From NCBI RefSeq assembly GCF_015207065.1, contig NZ_JADEXP010000001.1:26183-90182 (forward strand): a DNA stretch of 64,000 nt. The letters are read 5' to 3'. Below, piece after piece: positions 25,183 to 33,650 of this stretch. Origin of the DNA: Leptolyngbya cf. ectocarpi LEGE 11479 (GTDB lineage Bacteria > Cyanobacteriota > Cyanobacteriia > Phormidesmidales > Phormidesmidaceae). How positions within the stretch are numbered: position 1 is the first letter of the stretch; each line of letters starts with the position of its first letter. The translations under genes and the position numbers were made by a program. The notes under the pieces are model-generated. The model did not search any database, was not told where the DNA came from, and was given only the letters and a program-made list of their open reading frames with translations.

Positions 25183-26547
25183 TCACAGCGCACCCGCTGC
25201 CGTCGTATCAAATAGACTTCCCGACAGGTGAACCGTAATGTTCGCTGCACTCAACATCGGCTCACTTCCCACCCCGTCCGGATAGTCAATAACACTGACC
25301 GCACCATTCCCCTGCTTAAACTGCCAGAATGCCTCGGGACCCAAACCTGTCACCTGACACAAAATACATTTATTGATAGCATCGTGGGCTACCACAAGGA
25401 TAGTTTTAGGCGTGTCTTGACTGTATTTAGCAACAATTTCCTGCCAGGCGGCCGCTGCTCGATCCCACACATCTTGCAAATTTTCACCCTCGGGCATCTG
25501 AACTGTTTCAGGCTTAGTCTGCCAGTCCACCAACATGCCAGGAAAACCCGCCTCAATCTCATGCTCGAATTTGCCTTCCCACTGGCCGTGGCCAATTTCC
25601 CATAGCCCTTTTGTAACCGTCAAAGACACCTCCCGATGGTGCTGCAAAATAATCTCAGCCGTCTCCTTTGGACGCATCATGGAACTAGAAACCGCACTAT
25701 CAATGGGAATAGCTTTTAAAAATTCACCGGCTTGTGCCGCTTGCACCCGACCATTTTCGTTTAAGGGAATATCGATTTGCCCCTGAAAACGGGACTCGCG
25801 GTTCCAGTCGGTTTCTCCATGGCGCACTAATAATAAACGAGGCCCTTTGAACCCACTACGTAAGACCGGTATGGGCGCTCCCGTATGACTTGTTGAGTTC
25901 ATGGACTCTAATTGAGCATCCTCCCCCCAAGCTCCCGGAAAATTGAGGACGCTAACACCGCAGTTAGCCTGGTACAGACGATTCAGGGCTTCGGGACCCA
26001 GACCAATGGCCGTTCCCACTAAGGCGCGGTTAATCGCACTGTGGGCCACTACCAAAACAGTCTGGCCCTGATGCTTGCTCAGTAGGTCTTGCCAAAACGC
26101 GATGGCCTGTTGCCAGACAGCCCGCACGGGATAAAAATCTTGGGTCGTACCATCAGCTTGAGGCACAGACATTTTGAACTCCTGGGGCTGATGCCGCCAA
26201 GCTTGATATTCTTCAGGATACTGAGCTTCAATATCTGAAAATGCCATCGCCTCCCATAGGGGAAGACTAATTTCCTTGAGTAAATCAGTAGGCTGTGGTG
26301 TATCATCCCACCCCATGGTCTGGGTAATCAGAGCCGCTGTTCGGGCAGCCCGCTTCAGAGGACTGCAATAGGCGACATCAATGGCAATACCTTTTAACAA
26401 CTGGCCCACCTGAGCTGCCTGATGCTCTCCTTTGTCAGTCAGCAGTGACTCATCATGGTGCCCTTGAACAATACGCTTCACATTAAATGTACTTTCACCG
26501 TGCCGAACCACAATTACACGCGTTTTCAAGGGTCTATCCTCTCTCAA
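25183..26547 (-). CDS. tandem histidine-phosphatase (phosphoglycerate-mutase-like) protein
   Basis: The 454-residue protein contains two complete histidine-phosphatase domains joined head to tail. Domain 1 has the phospho-accepting VVRHGESTFN (about residues 13-22) and the second histidine in VVAHSAINRAL. Domain 2 has LLVRHGETDWN (about 240-250) and VVAHDAINKCIL. Both catalytic sets are present, so each half should be active. Double-domain proteins of this kind occur widely in cyanobacteria and are annotated as phosphoglycerate mutase or metal-independent phosphoserine phosphatase. The substrate is not clear from sequence. It lies 27 bp upstream of the dihydroorotase-like gene in the same direction. 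Confidence 0.9.
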   Translation of the reverse strand: MREDRPLKTRVIVVRHGESTFNVKRIVQGHHDESLLTDKGEHQAAQVGQLLKGIAIDVAYCSPLKRAARTAALITQTMGWDDTPQPTDLLKEISLPLWEAMAFSDIEAQYPEEYQAWRHQPQEFKMSVPQADGTTQDFYPVRAVWQQAIAFWQDLLSKHQGQTVLVVAHSAINRALVGTAIGLGPEALNRLYQANCGVSVLNFPGAWGEDAQLESMNSTSHTGAPIPVLRSGFKGPRLLLVRHGETDWNRESRFQGQIDIPLNENGRVQAAQAGEFLKAIPIDSAVSSSMMRPKETAEIILQHHREVSLTVTKGLWEIGHGQWEGKFEHEIEAGFPGMLVDWQTKPETVQMPEGENLQDVWDRAAAAWQEIVAKYSQDTPKTILVVAHDAINKCILCQVTGLGPEAFWQFKQGNGAVSVIDYPDGVGSEPMLSAANITVHLSGSLFDTTAAGAL

Positions 26548-26940
26548 CTGTACTGCGCTAGGTCAAACAGTGTTGATTGTACGTGAATTAACCGATTCAT
26601 GGGTAAATGTCCTCAAGCTGGCACCTGCCAGCAACGTTATGGCAATTTGCGTAGATCATTCAGAACTCTGGCGGATGCCCACCTGTTTTCTTGAGGTTGT
26701 CATAATTTAGAGTCATTCCATCTTCAGGCAAACTTAAAATTCTTGACCTTCTAAATTCCACAGGCAACCGTTAGAATCACATCAAGTCTTATACATATGA
26801 GCTAGATAGCACTGATAAAAAGGCTTTAGAGACTTCACACTCTTTTTTAGAACTAAAGTATCTAACATCCATATTTTTACGCTAACACTACCTGTTCAGC
26901 CTGATGAACAATGAAAGTATTCTCACGACAAGTCATCCTT
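26548..26940. promoter_or_regulatory. divergent intergenic region
   Basis: About 390 bp lie between the double histidine-phosphatase gene and the small gene at 26941. A 31-codon frame at 26599-26694 has no recognisable features and I leave it out. No repeats or RNA motifs are seen. Promoters for both directions are expected here. Confidence 0.35.
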
Positions 26941-27108
26941 ATGAATTTTGCTAAGACTCTTTGTGGGCTCAATAACAATGGTCAGGGTAACGAAGATAGC
27001 CAGTCCTCTGCTGAGGGCAAGCAGCCTCAAGATAATACGATGGCCTTGGTCTATCCTGACGGTCGTGTCACTAACGTAAAAGTGCGCCCGAAAAAATCTT
27101 ATTCATAG
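26941..27108 (+). CDS. small hypothetical protein
   Basis: A 55-residue frame just upstream of comF. It has a polar, Gln/Asn/Ser-rich centre (NNNGQGNEDSQSSAEGKQPQ) and a compact ending, ALVYPDGRVTNVKVRPKK, that reads like a beta-hairpin with a basic tail. I do not recognise a family. The coding-like ending and position favour a real gene, but the size leaves doubt. An ATG at 26911 would add ten residues. Confidence 0.45.
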   Translation: MNFAKTLCGLNNNGQGNEDSQSSAEGKQPQDNTMALVYPDGRVTNVKVRPKKSYS

Positions 27109-27149
27109 AACCAGAAATAACATCGTAGTTTGTGTAGTTTGTCTCATAG

Positions 27150-27860
27150 ATGTCATTACCCCAGGTCTTACGCCAGCTAACTAACATTTTCCTGAAGGCC
27201 CCTTGTCCCTTATGCCACCGTTCTGCCATAGAGGTCATGTGTGCAGACTGTCATCGACAGCTTTTAGCCTGTCAGTGGACAGAGTCTACCCGAGGTAGTG
27301 CGTTATCTGCAGGTAACTTGACACTGTCTGATAATGTACTACCTGTCTCATCATGGGGCGTATATCGTGGCGTCCTCAAGCAAACGCTAGCCTTGCTCAA
27401 ATATGGCCAACAGGCCAACCTAGGTATTTGGTTAGGCTACCAGTTAGGTAAACATTGGCAGACAAGCAGATTTTCCCATCCTCAGAACCCAGTCGTGGTC
27501 CCCATACCGTTGCATACTACGCGCCTCAAGCAGCGGGGATACAACCAAGCAGCCCTGATCGCTCAAGGCTTTTGTCGAGTAACAGGGTTCTCACTAGCAG
27601 AGCATGCTCTTGTCCGCACTAAGGCCACCAATGCGATGCATAGTCTAGGGGTCCATGAGAGACAGGCCAATCTGACGGGGGCATTTCAGCTTGGAACGAA
27701 ATTACCGTCTAGGTTTCGACCTATTTTATTTATTGATGATATCTATACAACAGGGACCACAGCCCATGCTGCGGTTTTGCCTTTGGCCGAGGCCGGGTAT
27801 TCTATCAGCGGTATTACGACTGTGGCTCGAGCGGTTTTTGCATCCCCATCGGCCAGGTAA
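27150..27860 (+). CDS. comF: ComF family phosphoribosyltransferase-like protein
   Basis: ComF proteins are needed for DNA uptake during natural competence, probably linking a primosome-like step to the incoming strand. The 236-residue product has the N-terminal zinc-type cysteine cluster CPLCHRSAIEVMCADC (about residues 19-34), the central VVPIPLHTTRLKQRGYNQA, and the PRPP-binding loop FIDDIYTTGTTAHAA (about 192-206). The start at 27150 is the first ATG. The last 47 bp overlap the convergent gene on the other strand, so one of the two 3' ends is constrained by the other. Confidence 0.92.
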   Translation: MSLPQVLRQLTNIFLKAPCPLCHRSAIEVMCADCHRQLLACQWTESTRGSALSAGNLTLSDNVLPVSSWGVYRGVLKQTLALLKYGQQANLGIWLGYQLGKHWQTSRFSHPQNPVVVPIPLHTTRLKQRGYNQAALIAQGFCRVTGFSLAEHALVRTKATNAMHSLGVHERQANLTGAFQLGTKLPSRFRPILFIDDIYTTGTTAHAAVLPLAEAGYSISGITTVARAVFASPSAR

Positions 27861-28236
27861 CTAATACTCTGCCATCTTGATCGAATACTAGGCTCGCGTC
27901 TAAACCCGTAATTTGTTCAAACTGCTCAGGTGTCAATATCGTCTCTATCGCGTCAGCAGCTAAGGGTTCTGGCTGAGGATAAATGTCTATATCAGACTGC
28001 CAGGAGCGCAGTTTTTTATGTACTCCCTGGATAAAGGGCATCCCTTTTTTCATGGGAATTTCTGACCACCCTCTGACCAGGGCTTCGGTTAGAGCTAACT
28101 CTACTAAAGATTGAGGATAGGTTGCTAAGAGCCCAGTTAAATAATCTGCAAACAGCTTGCCATCGCTACCGTCTAGCTGATAGCTATCGACAATATGCTG
28201 CACTCGCTGACGAATGATGTGTGATTGGATATCCAT
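27814..28236 (-). CDS. conserved cyanobacterial hypothetical protein
   Basis: A 140-residue protein with no domain I can name. The N-terminal 90 residues are helical (IRQRVQHIVDSYQLDG, LVELALTEALVRGW). The stretch IPMKKGMPFIQGVHKKLRSWQ reads like a conserved core, and a short acidic and hydrophobic tail ends in VLVTWPMGM. No signal peptide or membrane helix is present. It overlaps the 3' end of comF by 47 bp in convergent orientation. Confidence 0.7.
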   Translation of the reverse strand: MDIQSHIIRQRVQHIVDSYQLDGSDGKLFADYLTGLLATYPQSLVELALTEALVRGWSEIPMKKGMPFIQGVHKKLRSWQSDIDIYPQPEPLAADAIETILTPEQFEQITGLDASLVFDQDGRVLVTWPMGMQKPLEPQS

Positions 28237-28644
28237 GGGTCTAGGGCTTAAAAAGTGGCAATGGATTCAAGCTGACATGGGGAATAAAGTAATACATGAA
28301 ACCCTGGAAAACGTAAATCTCCAAAACTTAAAAATAGCCTTTAACTGATTAACTATTCAATATAAATAGTTTTACAGAAAGCGCCATTAAGAGCGATCGC
28401 AACCATATTAAATACAATGCCAACAGCTAACGAGCCGATTCCTTTTATGGTGAAATCGTTATCGCTTCTAACGGTTCGGGCAACTTAGGAAAGGATATTT
28501 CTGACTGTCCTGTAGGTAATGGCTAGGGCATGTAGTCACATTTCCATAATTTTTGAGCGTTACTATTCCTGGATAGTTAGTGGCCAAATAATAGGAAATT
28601 TCCGTAGTTTTTACCGGTAAGTCCATAACCGGGCCTCCAAAAAT
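28237..28644. promoter_or_regulatory. divergent intergenic region before the PatA-type regulator
   Basis: These 408 bp are AT-rich with one HIP1 site near 28395. I see no strong dyad, RNA motif or open frame. Promoters for the two divergent flanking genes are expected. Confidence 0.35.
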
Positions 28645-29841
28645 ATGACTGAGTCTGTATTGAATACGCTGCCGTTAGAAGACGGTCTGTCAGTAGCCAC
28701 ACTGATTAAAGCTGTAAAAACAATTCTTCAGACCCAGACTAATGGCTATATCTACTTAAAAACGGTCACTGGGGAACAATGGTGGCTTGATTTTCGCGTG
28801 GGACGGCTGCTGTGGGCTGGGGGTGGCCAGCATCGATTTCGACGCTGGCAGAGACTGCTAAAAGCACACTGTCCAGATTTGCAGCCTAGTGAGGTGCGGC
28901 TACGGGAGCCCGAATTGTTTGACCATTGGGAATATGTGGCGCTGTCAGTGTTGTTACAGCGGCAGCAGCTGCATCGTGAAATTGCGATCGCAATCATCCA
29001 GGCCACCTTATCAGAAGTTCTCTTCGATATTTGCCAAGTGGTCGATGACATTATCCACATTGCCCACACCACCGATCGGCAATCCCGCTTACCTCAACCC
29101 ATGGCCATTCTTAGCAGCACAGGGCTGTTTTACAACGTCAAAACTGAGCTGCAATCATGGCGAGATACAGACCTGGGTAAGACATCCCCCAATTGGTCAC
29201 CTATCATTATTGACAATGAGCGGCTTAAACAATGTACTCAGCCCCGCACCTATCAAATTCTAAAACGGTTGCTCCAAGGCAATCGTTCATTACGGGAGCT
29301 GAGTCAGATCACAGGCCGGGATGTGTATGCCCTAGGACGAATGTTGGCGGGATATGTAAAACGAGAGATCGTAGCCTTCAATCCTATTGACGACTTACCT
29401 AGTCCCCATGCCTCAATGGCACCAAAAGTGCCCCGTCAAATTGCCCAAAATTTACCCCTGGTTTTTTGTGTTGATGACAGCCCTCAAGTCGGCTACCTCA
29501 TGGAAGAGGCTCTGCGTCCAGCAGGGTACCGCTGTATCAGCATTCAAGATTCTATTCAGGCCCTAGCTCAAATCATTCGCCACAAGCCCAACCTCATCTT
29601 TCTAGATTTGATCATGCCCGTAGCCAACGGGTATGAGATTTGCAAACAAATCCGTCGGGTCAAGGCATTTCACAAAACCCCCATCATAATTTTGACCGGT
29701 AACGATGGTCTTGTCGATCGCATGCGGGCTAAAGCCGTGGGGGCGACGGATTTTATGGCTAAACCCGTCGATCCGATCAAGGTGATTGAAATGGTCAGGC
29801 ATCAGCTAGCCAATCTGGATGACAGCCTCGAAATCCATTGA
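28645..29841 (+). CDS. PatA-type response regulator (DUF4388-like N-terminus, receiver C-terminus)
   Basis: The 398-residue protein has an N-terminal PatA-like domain (about residues 10-250, with GYIYLKTVTGEQWWLDFRVG and LLQGNRSLRELSQITGRD) and a C-terminal receiver domain (about 272-395). The receiver has the acidic pair in VFCVDDSPQ, the phosphorylated Asp in LIFLDLIMPVANGYE, the conserved Thr in IILTGNDG and the Lys in FMAKPVDP, so it should be phosphorylatable. Relatives act in heterocyst patterning (PatA), twitching motility and phototaxis (PixG, TaxP1). No histidine kinase or CheW gene is adjacent, so the pathway is unknown. Confidence 0.9.
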   Translation: MTESVLNTLPLEDGLSVATLIKAVKTILQTQTNGYIYLKTVTGEQWWLDFRVGRLLWAGGGQHRFRRWQRLLKAHCPDLQPSEVRLREPELFDHWEYVALSVLLQRQQLHREIAIAIIQATLSEVLFDICQVVDDIIHIAHTTDRQSRLPQPMAILSSTGLFYNVKTELQSWRDTDLGKTSPNWSPIIIDNERLKQCTQPRTYQILKRLLQGNRSLRELSQITGRDVYALGRMLAGYVKREIVAFNPIDDLPSPHASMAPKVPRQIAQNLPLVFCVDDSPQVGYLMEEALRPAGYRCISIQDSIQALAQIIRHKPNLIFLDLIMPVANGYEICKQIRRVKAFHKTPIIILTGNDGLVDRMRAKAVGATDFMAKPVDPIKVIEMVRHQLANLDDSLEIH

Positions 29842-29851
29842 AAAATCATGC

Positions 29852-31477
29852 CTAACTTACTTTATGCAAGACGCGATGACTGAGTGTGGAGGCTACGGCA
29901 ATGCGATCTCGACCGCAGTGTTTCGCATCATACAGGGCAACATCAGCCGCTTTAACTAGACTGGCAACAGACTGGCTAGGTTTAGGGATAAAGCTGGCTA
30001 TCCCTAAACTGACAGTCACCACCTGACAGGGCAGCCTCGACGTGCGGTGAGGAATGTTCAGAGCCCGGATGCGATCGCAAATTTGACGAGCAGTCATGAG
30101 CGCCGTCGGTAAATCCGTGTTAGGAAAAATAATCGCAAACTCTTCCCCTCCATACCGAGCGACCCATCCCAAAGACTGTCGCAAAACATAGCGCAAGGTT
30201 TTCGCCACATCCTGCAGACACTGATCGCCAGCCTGATGCCCATAGGTATCGTTGTAATCTTTAAAGCAATCAATGTCCAACATCACTAGGGACAGTCTGG
30301 AGCCCTTCCGAATTGTCTGCTGCCACTCCAGATTTAATCGCTGATCAAACGAACGCCGATTAGCCACCTTGGTCAAACCATCTAAATTCACGAGGGCTTT
30401 AAGCTGCAGGTTCTCAGCCTCTAACTGTCGGTAATGTAGAGCTGGTGAGCGAACAGCCCGACCATGACGACTAAAAAATAATCGGTATAGCTCACAGGCC
30501 GGACGACAGGCATGCCCCTCTAAGCGCACCAGCCCCAGACTAGCCAACTGCCTGGCAGCGGTGACATCTATCTCCACAGGCTGTAACGCCATCATCACTT
30601 GATTGAGCGCCTCGATCAGGACAGGACATTGACGTATTTCATTTAAACAGCCATGTAGGTGTTGGCTATAAATACCGGCAGGAGTGGGCGCATCTGCCAG
30701 CAACTGAGGAAGAGAAAACTGTCGCTGCGCCAGGTAGTACAGCGCCATAGACACTAAATAGGGATGTCCCCCTACCAACGTCATCAATGCATCTAAATCT
30801 TTACCCAGACATAGCTGATAACGCGTTGCCAACACCTGCACTTGCTGAATCGTAAAGGGAGTTAGCTGAATGGGTAAACCCACATTAAAAGGTGACTGAT
30901 GCAGTTTTAGCGGCACATAGATATCGGTAGAATGCACCACCACGGTACGTAGCCTAGCAAACGCATCGTTATACCTTCCCTGTTCATACCAAACCCGCAG
31001 CAGGGGTAAAAAGCCACTGGCAATATCAGCGTGCTTTAAAACCTGATTGACCTCAGTTAGGGCCAACACAATCGGCGTATCGCTCGCGGTGAGTATGTAC
31101 TCTTCAAAATAAATTGTGCAACTTAGTTTTGCACCAATTTCATCATCCCAATAATCTGCTAGACGAGGCGGCAGTTTAAGCGCCCTAGCTACAGCCATAC
31201 AGAACCAGCGTAGAAACCGAGAAAGGCTACTATAGACACTTACATCAGCACTTTGAAAGTCAACTAGAGCCCTTTGGTAGCCCAACGTTTCAGCCTGAGC
31301 CAACACCCTCACCAATAGGGAGCTTTTACCCATGTGACGGGGCGCTTTAATCCGGGTCAGACTTCCGGGAATAGCGATATTTTGATAGCAGAGGGATTCG
31401 ATAGGGGGGCGCTCGATATACAATGGCGACCCAACAGCCAAAACACCGCTAGGGAATTCTAAAGGCGTGGTCAGCAA
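29852..31477 (-). CDS. AAA-like domain protein fused to GGDEF diguanylate cyclase
   Basis: The 541-residue protein has an N-terminal STAND/AAA-like ATPase region (about residues 20-330) with a P-loop, TRIKAPRHMGKSSLL, and VGLPIQLTPFTIQQV / VGGHPYLVSMALYYL segments typical of the cyanobacterial AAA-like family. A linker and a GGDEF domain (about 365-530) follow. The active-site loop is intact (RYGGEEFAIIFP near 440), as is the Mg-binding VMLDIDCFKDYNDTYGH, so it should make cyclic di-GMP. The inhibitory RxxD site is absent (Gln and Gly stand at the two positions), so product feedback is unlikely. Its 3' end is 11 bp from that of the PatA-type gene, convergent. Confidence 0.88.
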   Translation of the reverse strand: MLTTPLEFPSGVLAVGSPLYIERPPIESLCYQNIAIPGSLTRIKAPRHMGKSSLLVRVLAQAETLGYQRALVDFQSADVSVYSSLSRFLRWFCMAVARALKLPPRLADYWDDEIGAKLSCTIYFEEYILTASDTPIVLALTEVNQVLKHADIASGFLPLLRVWYEQGRYNDAFARLRTVVVHSTDIYVPLKLHQSPFNVGLPIQLTPFTIQQVQVLATRYQLCLGKDLDALMTLVGGHPYLVSMALYYLAQRQFSLPQLLADAPTPAGIYSQHLHGCLNEIRQCPVLIEALNQVMMALQPVEIDVTAARQLASLGLVRLEGHACRPACELYRLFFSRHGRAVRSPALHYRQLEAENLQLKALVNLDGLTKVANRRSFDQRLNLEWQQTIRKGSRLSLVMLDIDCFKDYNDTYGHQAGDQCLQDVAKTLRYVLRQSLGWVARYGGEEFAIIFPNTDLPTALMTARQICDRIRALNIPHRTSRLPCQVVTVSLGIASFIPKPSQSVASLVKAADVALYDAKHCGRDRIAVASTLSHRVLHKVS

Positions 31478-31865
31478 CGCTTGTATCTCCTATAGGTTGG
31501 GACTAAAACTAGCCGTAATAGAATGCGAATAGTGCTGCGTCAGAATGTTCTCTAAATATTCTCTAGCGGTTATTTTTTGAGAAAATCAACGATAGAAAAC
31601 ACTATTTACTGGATGAGCAACAGCCAAGAGCAAGTAGCAGCAATCTAGGCGCCTCTTGGTTTAAATTGCCCAATTTTACGGAGTCCTAGATCCGTGATTT
31701 TTCTTAAATTGACAGGTATGAGTTATGACACCCTCATGGCTACGCTAGGTAATATACGCGTTTGAGTCGATAATATCCTCACCTTTGTTCGTCACTAAGA
31801 ACAATTGACCAAGAATAAACCAAGATTCCACGGAAAGGGAGCGTATAGAATGTCATTGATTCTAT
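31478..31865. other. intergenic region
   Basis: These 388 bp lie between the GGDEF gene start and the end of the ABC exporter gene, both on the minus strand. A 6-bp hairpin (tagaat/attcta, 31846-31864) immediately after the exporter stop may be part of a terminator. Otherwise nothing is recognisable. Confidence 0.35.
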
Positions 31866-33620
31866 TTATTCTTTAAATTGTTGCGCATAAAATTGTTCAT
31901 ACCGCCCCTGTTGTTCGAGGAGTTCACAATGGGTGCCCGACTCAGCAATTTGACCATTCTCAATAAACAAAATTCGATTTGCTTTGCGTACAGTGCTGAG
32001 GCGATGGGCAATGACAAACACCGTACGATTTTCCATAGCCCGTTCTAGGGCCTCTTGCACCAAGGCTTCCGACTCAGAATCCAGCGCTGATGTTGCCTCA
32101 TCCAAAATCAAGATTCGCGGATTCAACAAAATTGCTCGAGCAATGGCAATCCGCTGCCGTTGACCACCCGAAAGATTCACTCCCCGTTCCCCGACCCAGG
32201 TATGATATCCCTGGGAAAACTGTTGAATAAAATCATGGGCATTCGCTACCTGAGCCGCAATCTTAATCGCATCATAGTCTAGTGTTGTTTGACCGTAGGC
32301 AATGTTCTGAGCAATGGTGCCTGAAAATAATGTTGTTTCCTGGGGGACAATACCAATCTGACGCCGTAAACTACGCAGGGTCACCTCTCGTATATCAATC
32401 CCATCAACTAAAACCTCTCCTAAGTGAGGATCATAGAACCTTGCCAACAGATTAACTAATGTTGTTTTACCGGCCCCTGATGGTCCCACCAGGGCAATTA
32501 CATCACCGGGATGCACTAGCAAAGAAAGTTGATTAAATACTGGCTTTCCAGAGTCATAGGCAAAACTAATGTCGCGATACTCTACTTTTCCTGTTATGGG
32601 TGGCAGTGCTTGAGCATCAGGTCGATCGCGCAGCGTGGGTTTTTCTGCAAATAGCTCAAATACTCTCTCAGCCGAAGCTTCTGTTTGCTTAAAAGCATTG
32701 TAATGCTGGGTTGATAGATTAATTGGGTCAATCAGCAGCGCCACTGCTACCAAAAAACTAACAAACTCCTGAGGCTGCAGTCTTCCCAATGCAATCTGCC
32801 AGCCCCCCAACAAAAATAAAAACATAATGCCGACAGCTTCTAGAAAGCCTACCACCGGGTACTGAATAGCTGTCAGATGCTCAGTGCGATATTTTGCGGT
32901 GCGGTTTTTATCTGCGATCGCACTAAAGCGGCTGACCTCATACTCATCGGCGGCAAAGGCTTTGACAACTCGAATGTTGCCCAATACCTCAGTTAACAAA
33001 GAAGAGAGATTAGAAATTTCGTTTTGGCTACGGCGAGAAAGCGCTAACATCCGGTTACCGAAACTCCCAATCAGCCATGCCATCAGCGGTGCAATCAAAA
33101 AACCCGCCAGGGTGAGGGGCCAATTGAGATAAAACATATAAATCGGAATAGCAATCAGCTGAAAGATACAGGAGATAAACTGCTGCGACATTTTATAGAT
33201 CACCTCGCCAATGCGATCAATGTCTTCGGTCAGCCGATATGAGAGATCGCCAGTTTTAGCCGATGCAAAGTAATCAATATTTAGCTGGTGCAAATGGGCA
33301 TAAACCTTTTTTCTGAGTTCTAAGACCGCTGCTAAAGAGGCCCGAATCGAAAAAACTTTTTCTCCATATTGGAAAAGATTTTGGATCAAGAAAGCCAGGG
33401 TAGTAAACCCTAGCCATCTAGCGATATTAGACACCTGCCCCTGGCTAATAAAGTAGGTGACCTGCCCTGCCAAATACGGCAACATAACAGTCGCTAAAAC
33501 ATAGCCAACAATACACACAAACGACCAGCTGAACAATGACCACTGGGGCTTGAGAAAAGGCAACAGTTGCCAATAAACCGAGCGCTGTTGTGGGGCCATA
33601 GATGGTTTCTCAAAACTCAA
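31866..33620 (-). CDS. ABC exporter, fused permease and ATPase (MsbA/MDR type)
   Basis: A 584-residue half-transporter that works as a homodimer in the inner membrane. The N-terminal 310 residues contain about six membrane helices (for example LFSWSFVCIVGYVLATVML). The nucleotide-binding domain (about 340-580) has Walker A GPSGAGKTT, Q-loop IGIVPQETTLF, signature LSGGQRQRIAIAR, Walker B ILILDEATSALDS and the switch His in VFVIAHRLS. All are intact. Candidates for cargo are lipids, peptides or drugs. An LpxB-related gene lies 30 bp upstream on the same strand, so a lipid or glycolipid substrate is plausible. Confidence 0.93.
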   Translation of the reverse strand: MSFEKPSMAPQQRSVYWQLLPFLKPQWSLFSWSFVCIVGYVLATVMLPYLAGQVTYFISQGQVSNIARWLGFTTLAFLIQNLFQYGEKVFSIRASLAAVLELRKKVYAHLHQLNIDYFASAKTGDLSYRLTEDIDRIGEVIYKMSQQFISCIFQLIAIPIYMFYLNWPLTLAGFLIAPLMAWLIGSFGNRMLALSRRSQNEISNLSSLLTEVLGNIRVVKAFAADEYEVSRFSAIADKNRTAKYRTEHLTAIQYPVVGFLEAVGIMFLFLLGGWQIALGRLQPQEFVSFLVAVALLIDPINLSTQHYNAFKQTEASAERVFELFAEKPTLRDRPDAQALPPITGKVEYRDISFAYDSGKPVFNQLSLLVHPGDVIALVGPSGAGKTTLVNLLARFYDPHLGEVLVDGIDIREVTLRSLRRQIGIVPQETTLFSGTIAQNIAYGQTTLDYDAIKIAAQVANAHDFIQQFSQGYHTWVGERGVNLSGGQRQRIAIARAILLNPRILILDEATSALDSESEALVQEALERAMENRTVFVIAHRLSTVRKANRILFIENGQIAESGTHCELLEQQGRYEQFYAQQFKE

Positions 33621-33650
33621 AATTTAAACCTGACGATAATTCAGACTTGA

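Noticed and set aside
26599..26694. 31-codon frame upstream of the small gene before comF
   Set aside because: Too short and without features. Two cysteines alone do not support a metal-binding peptide.
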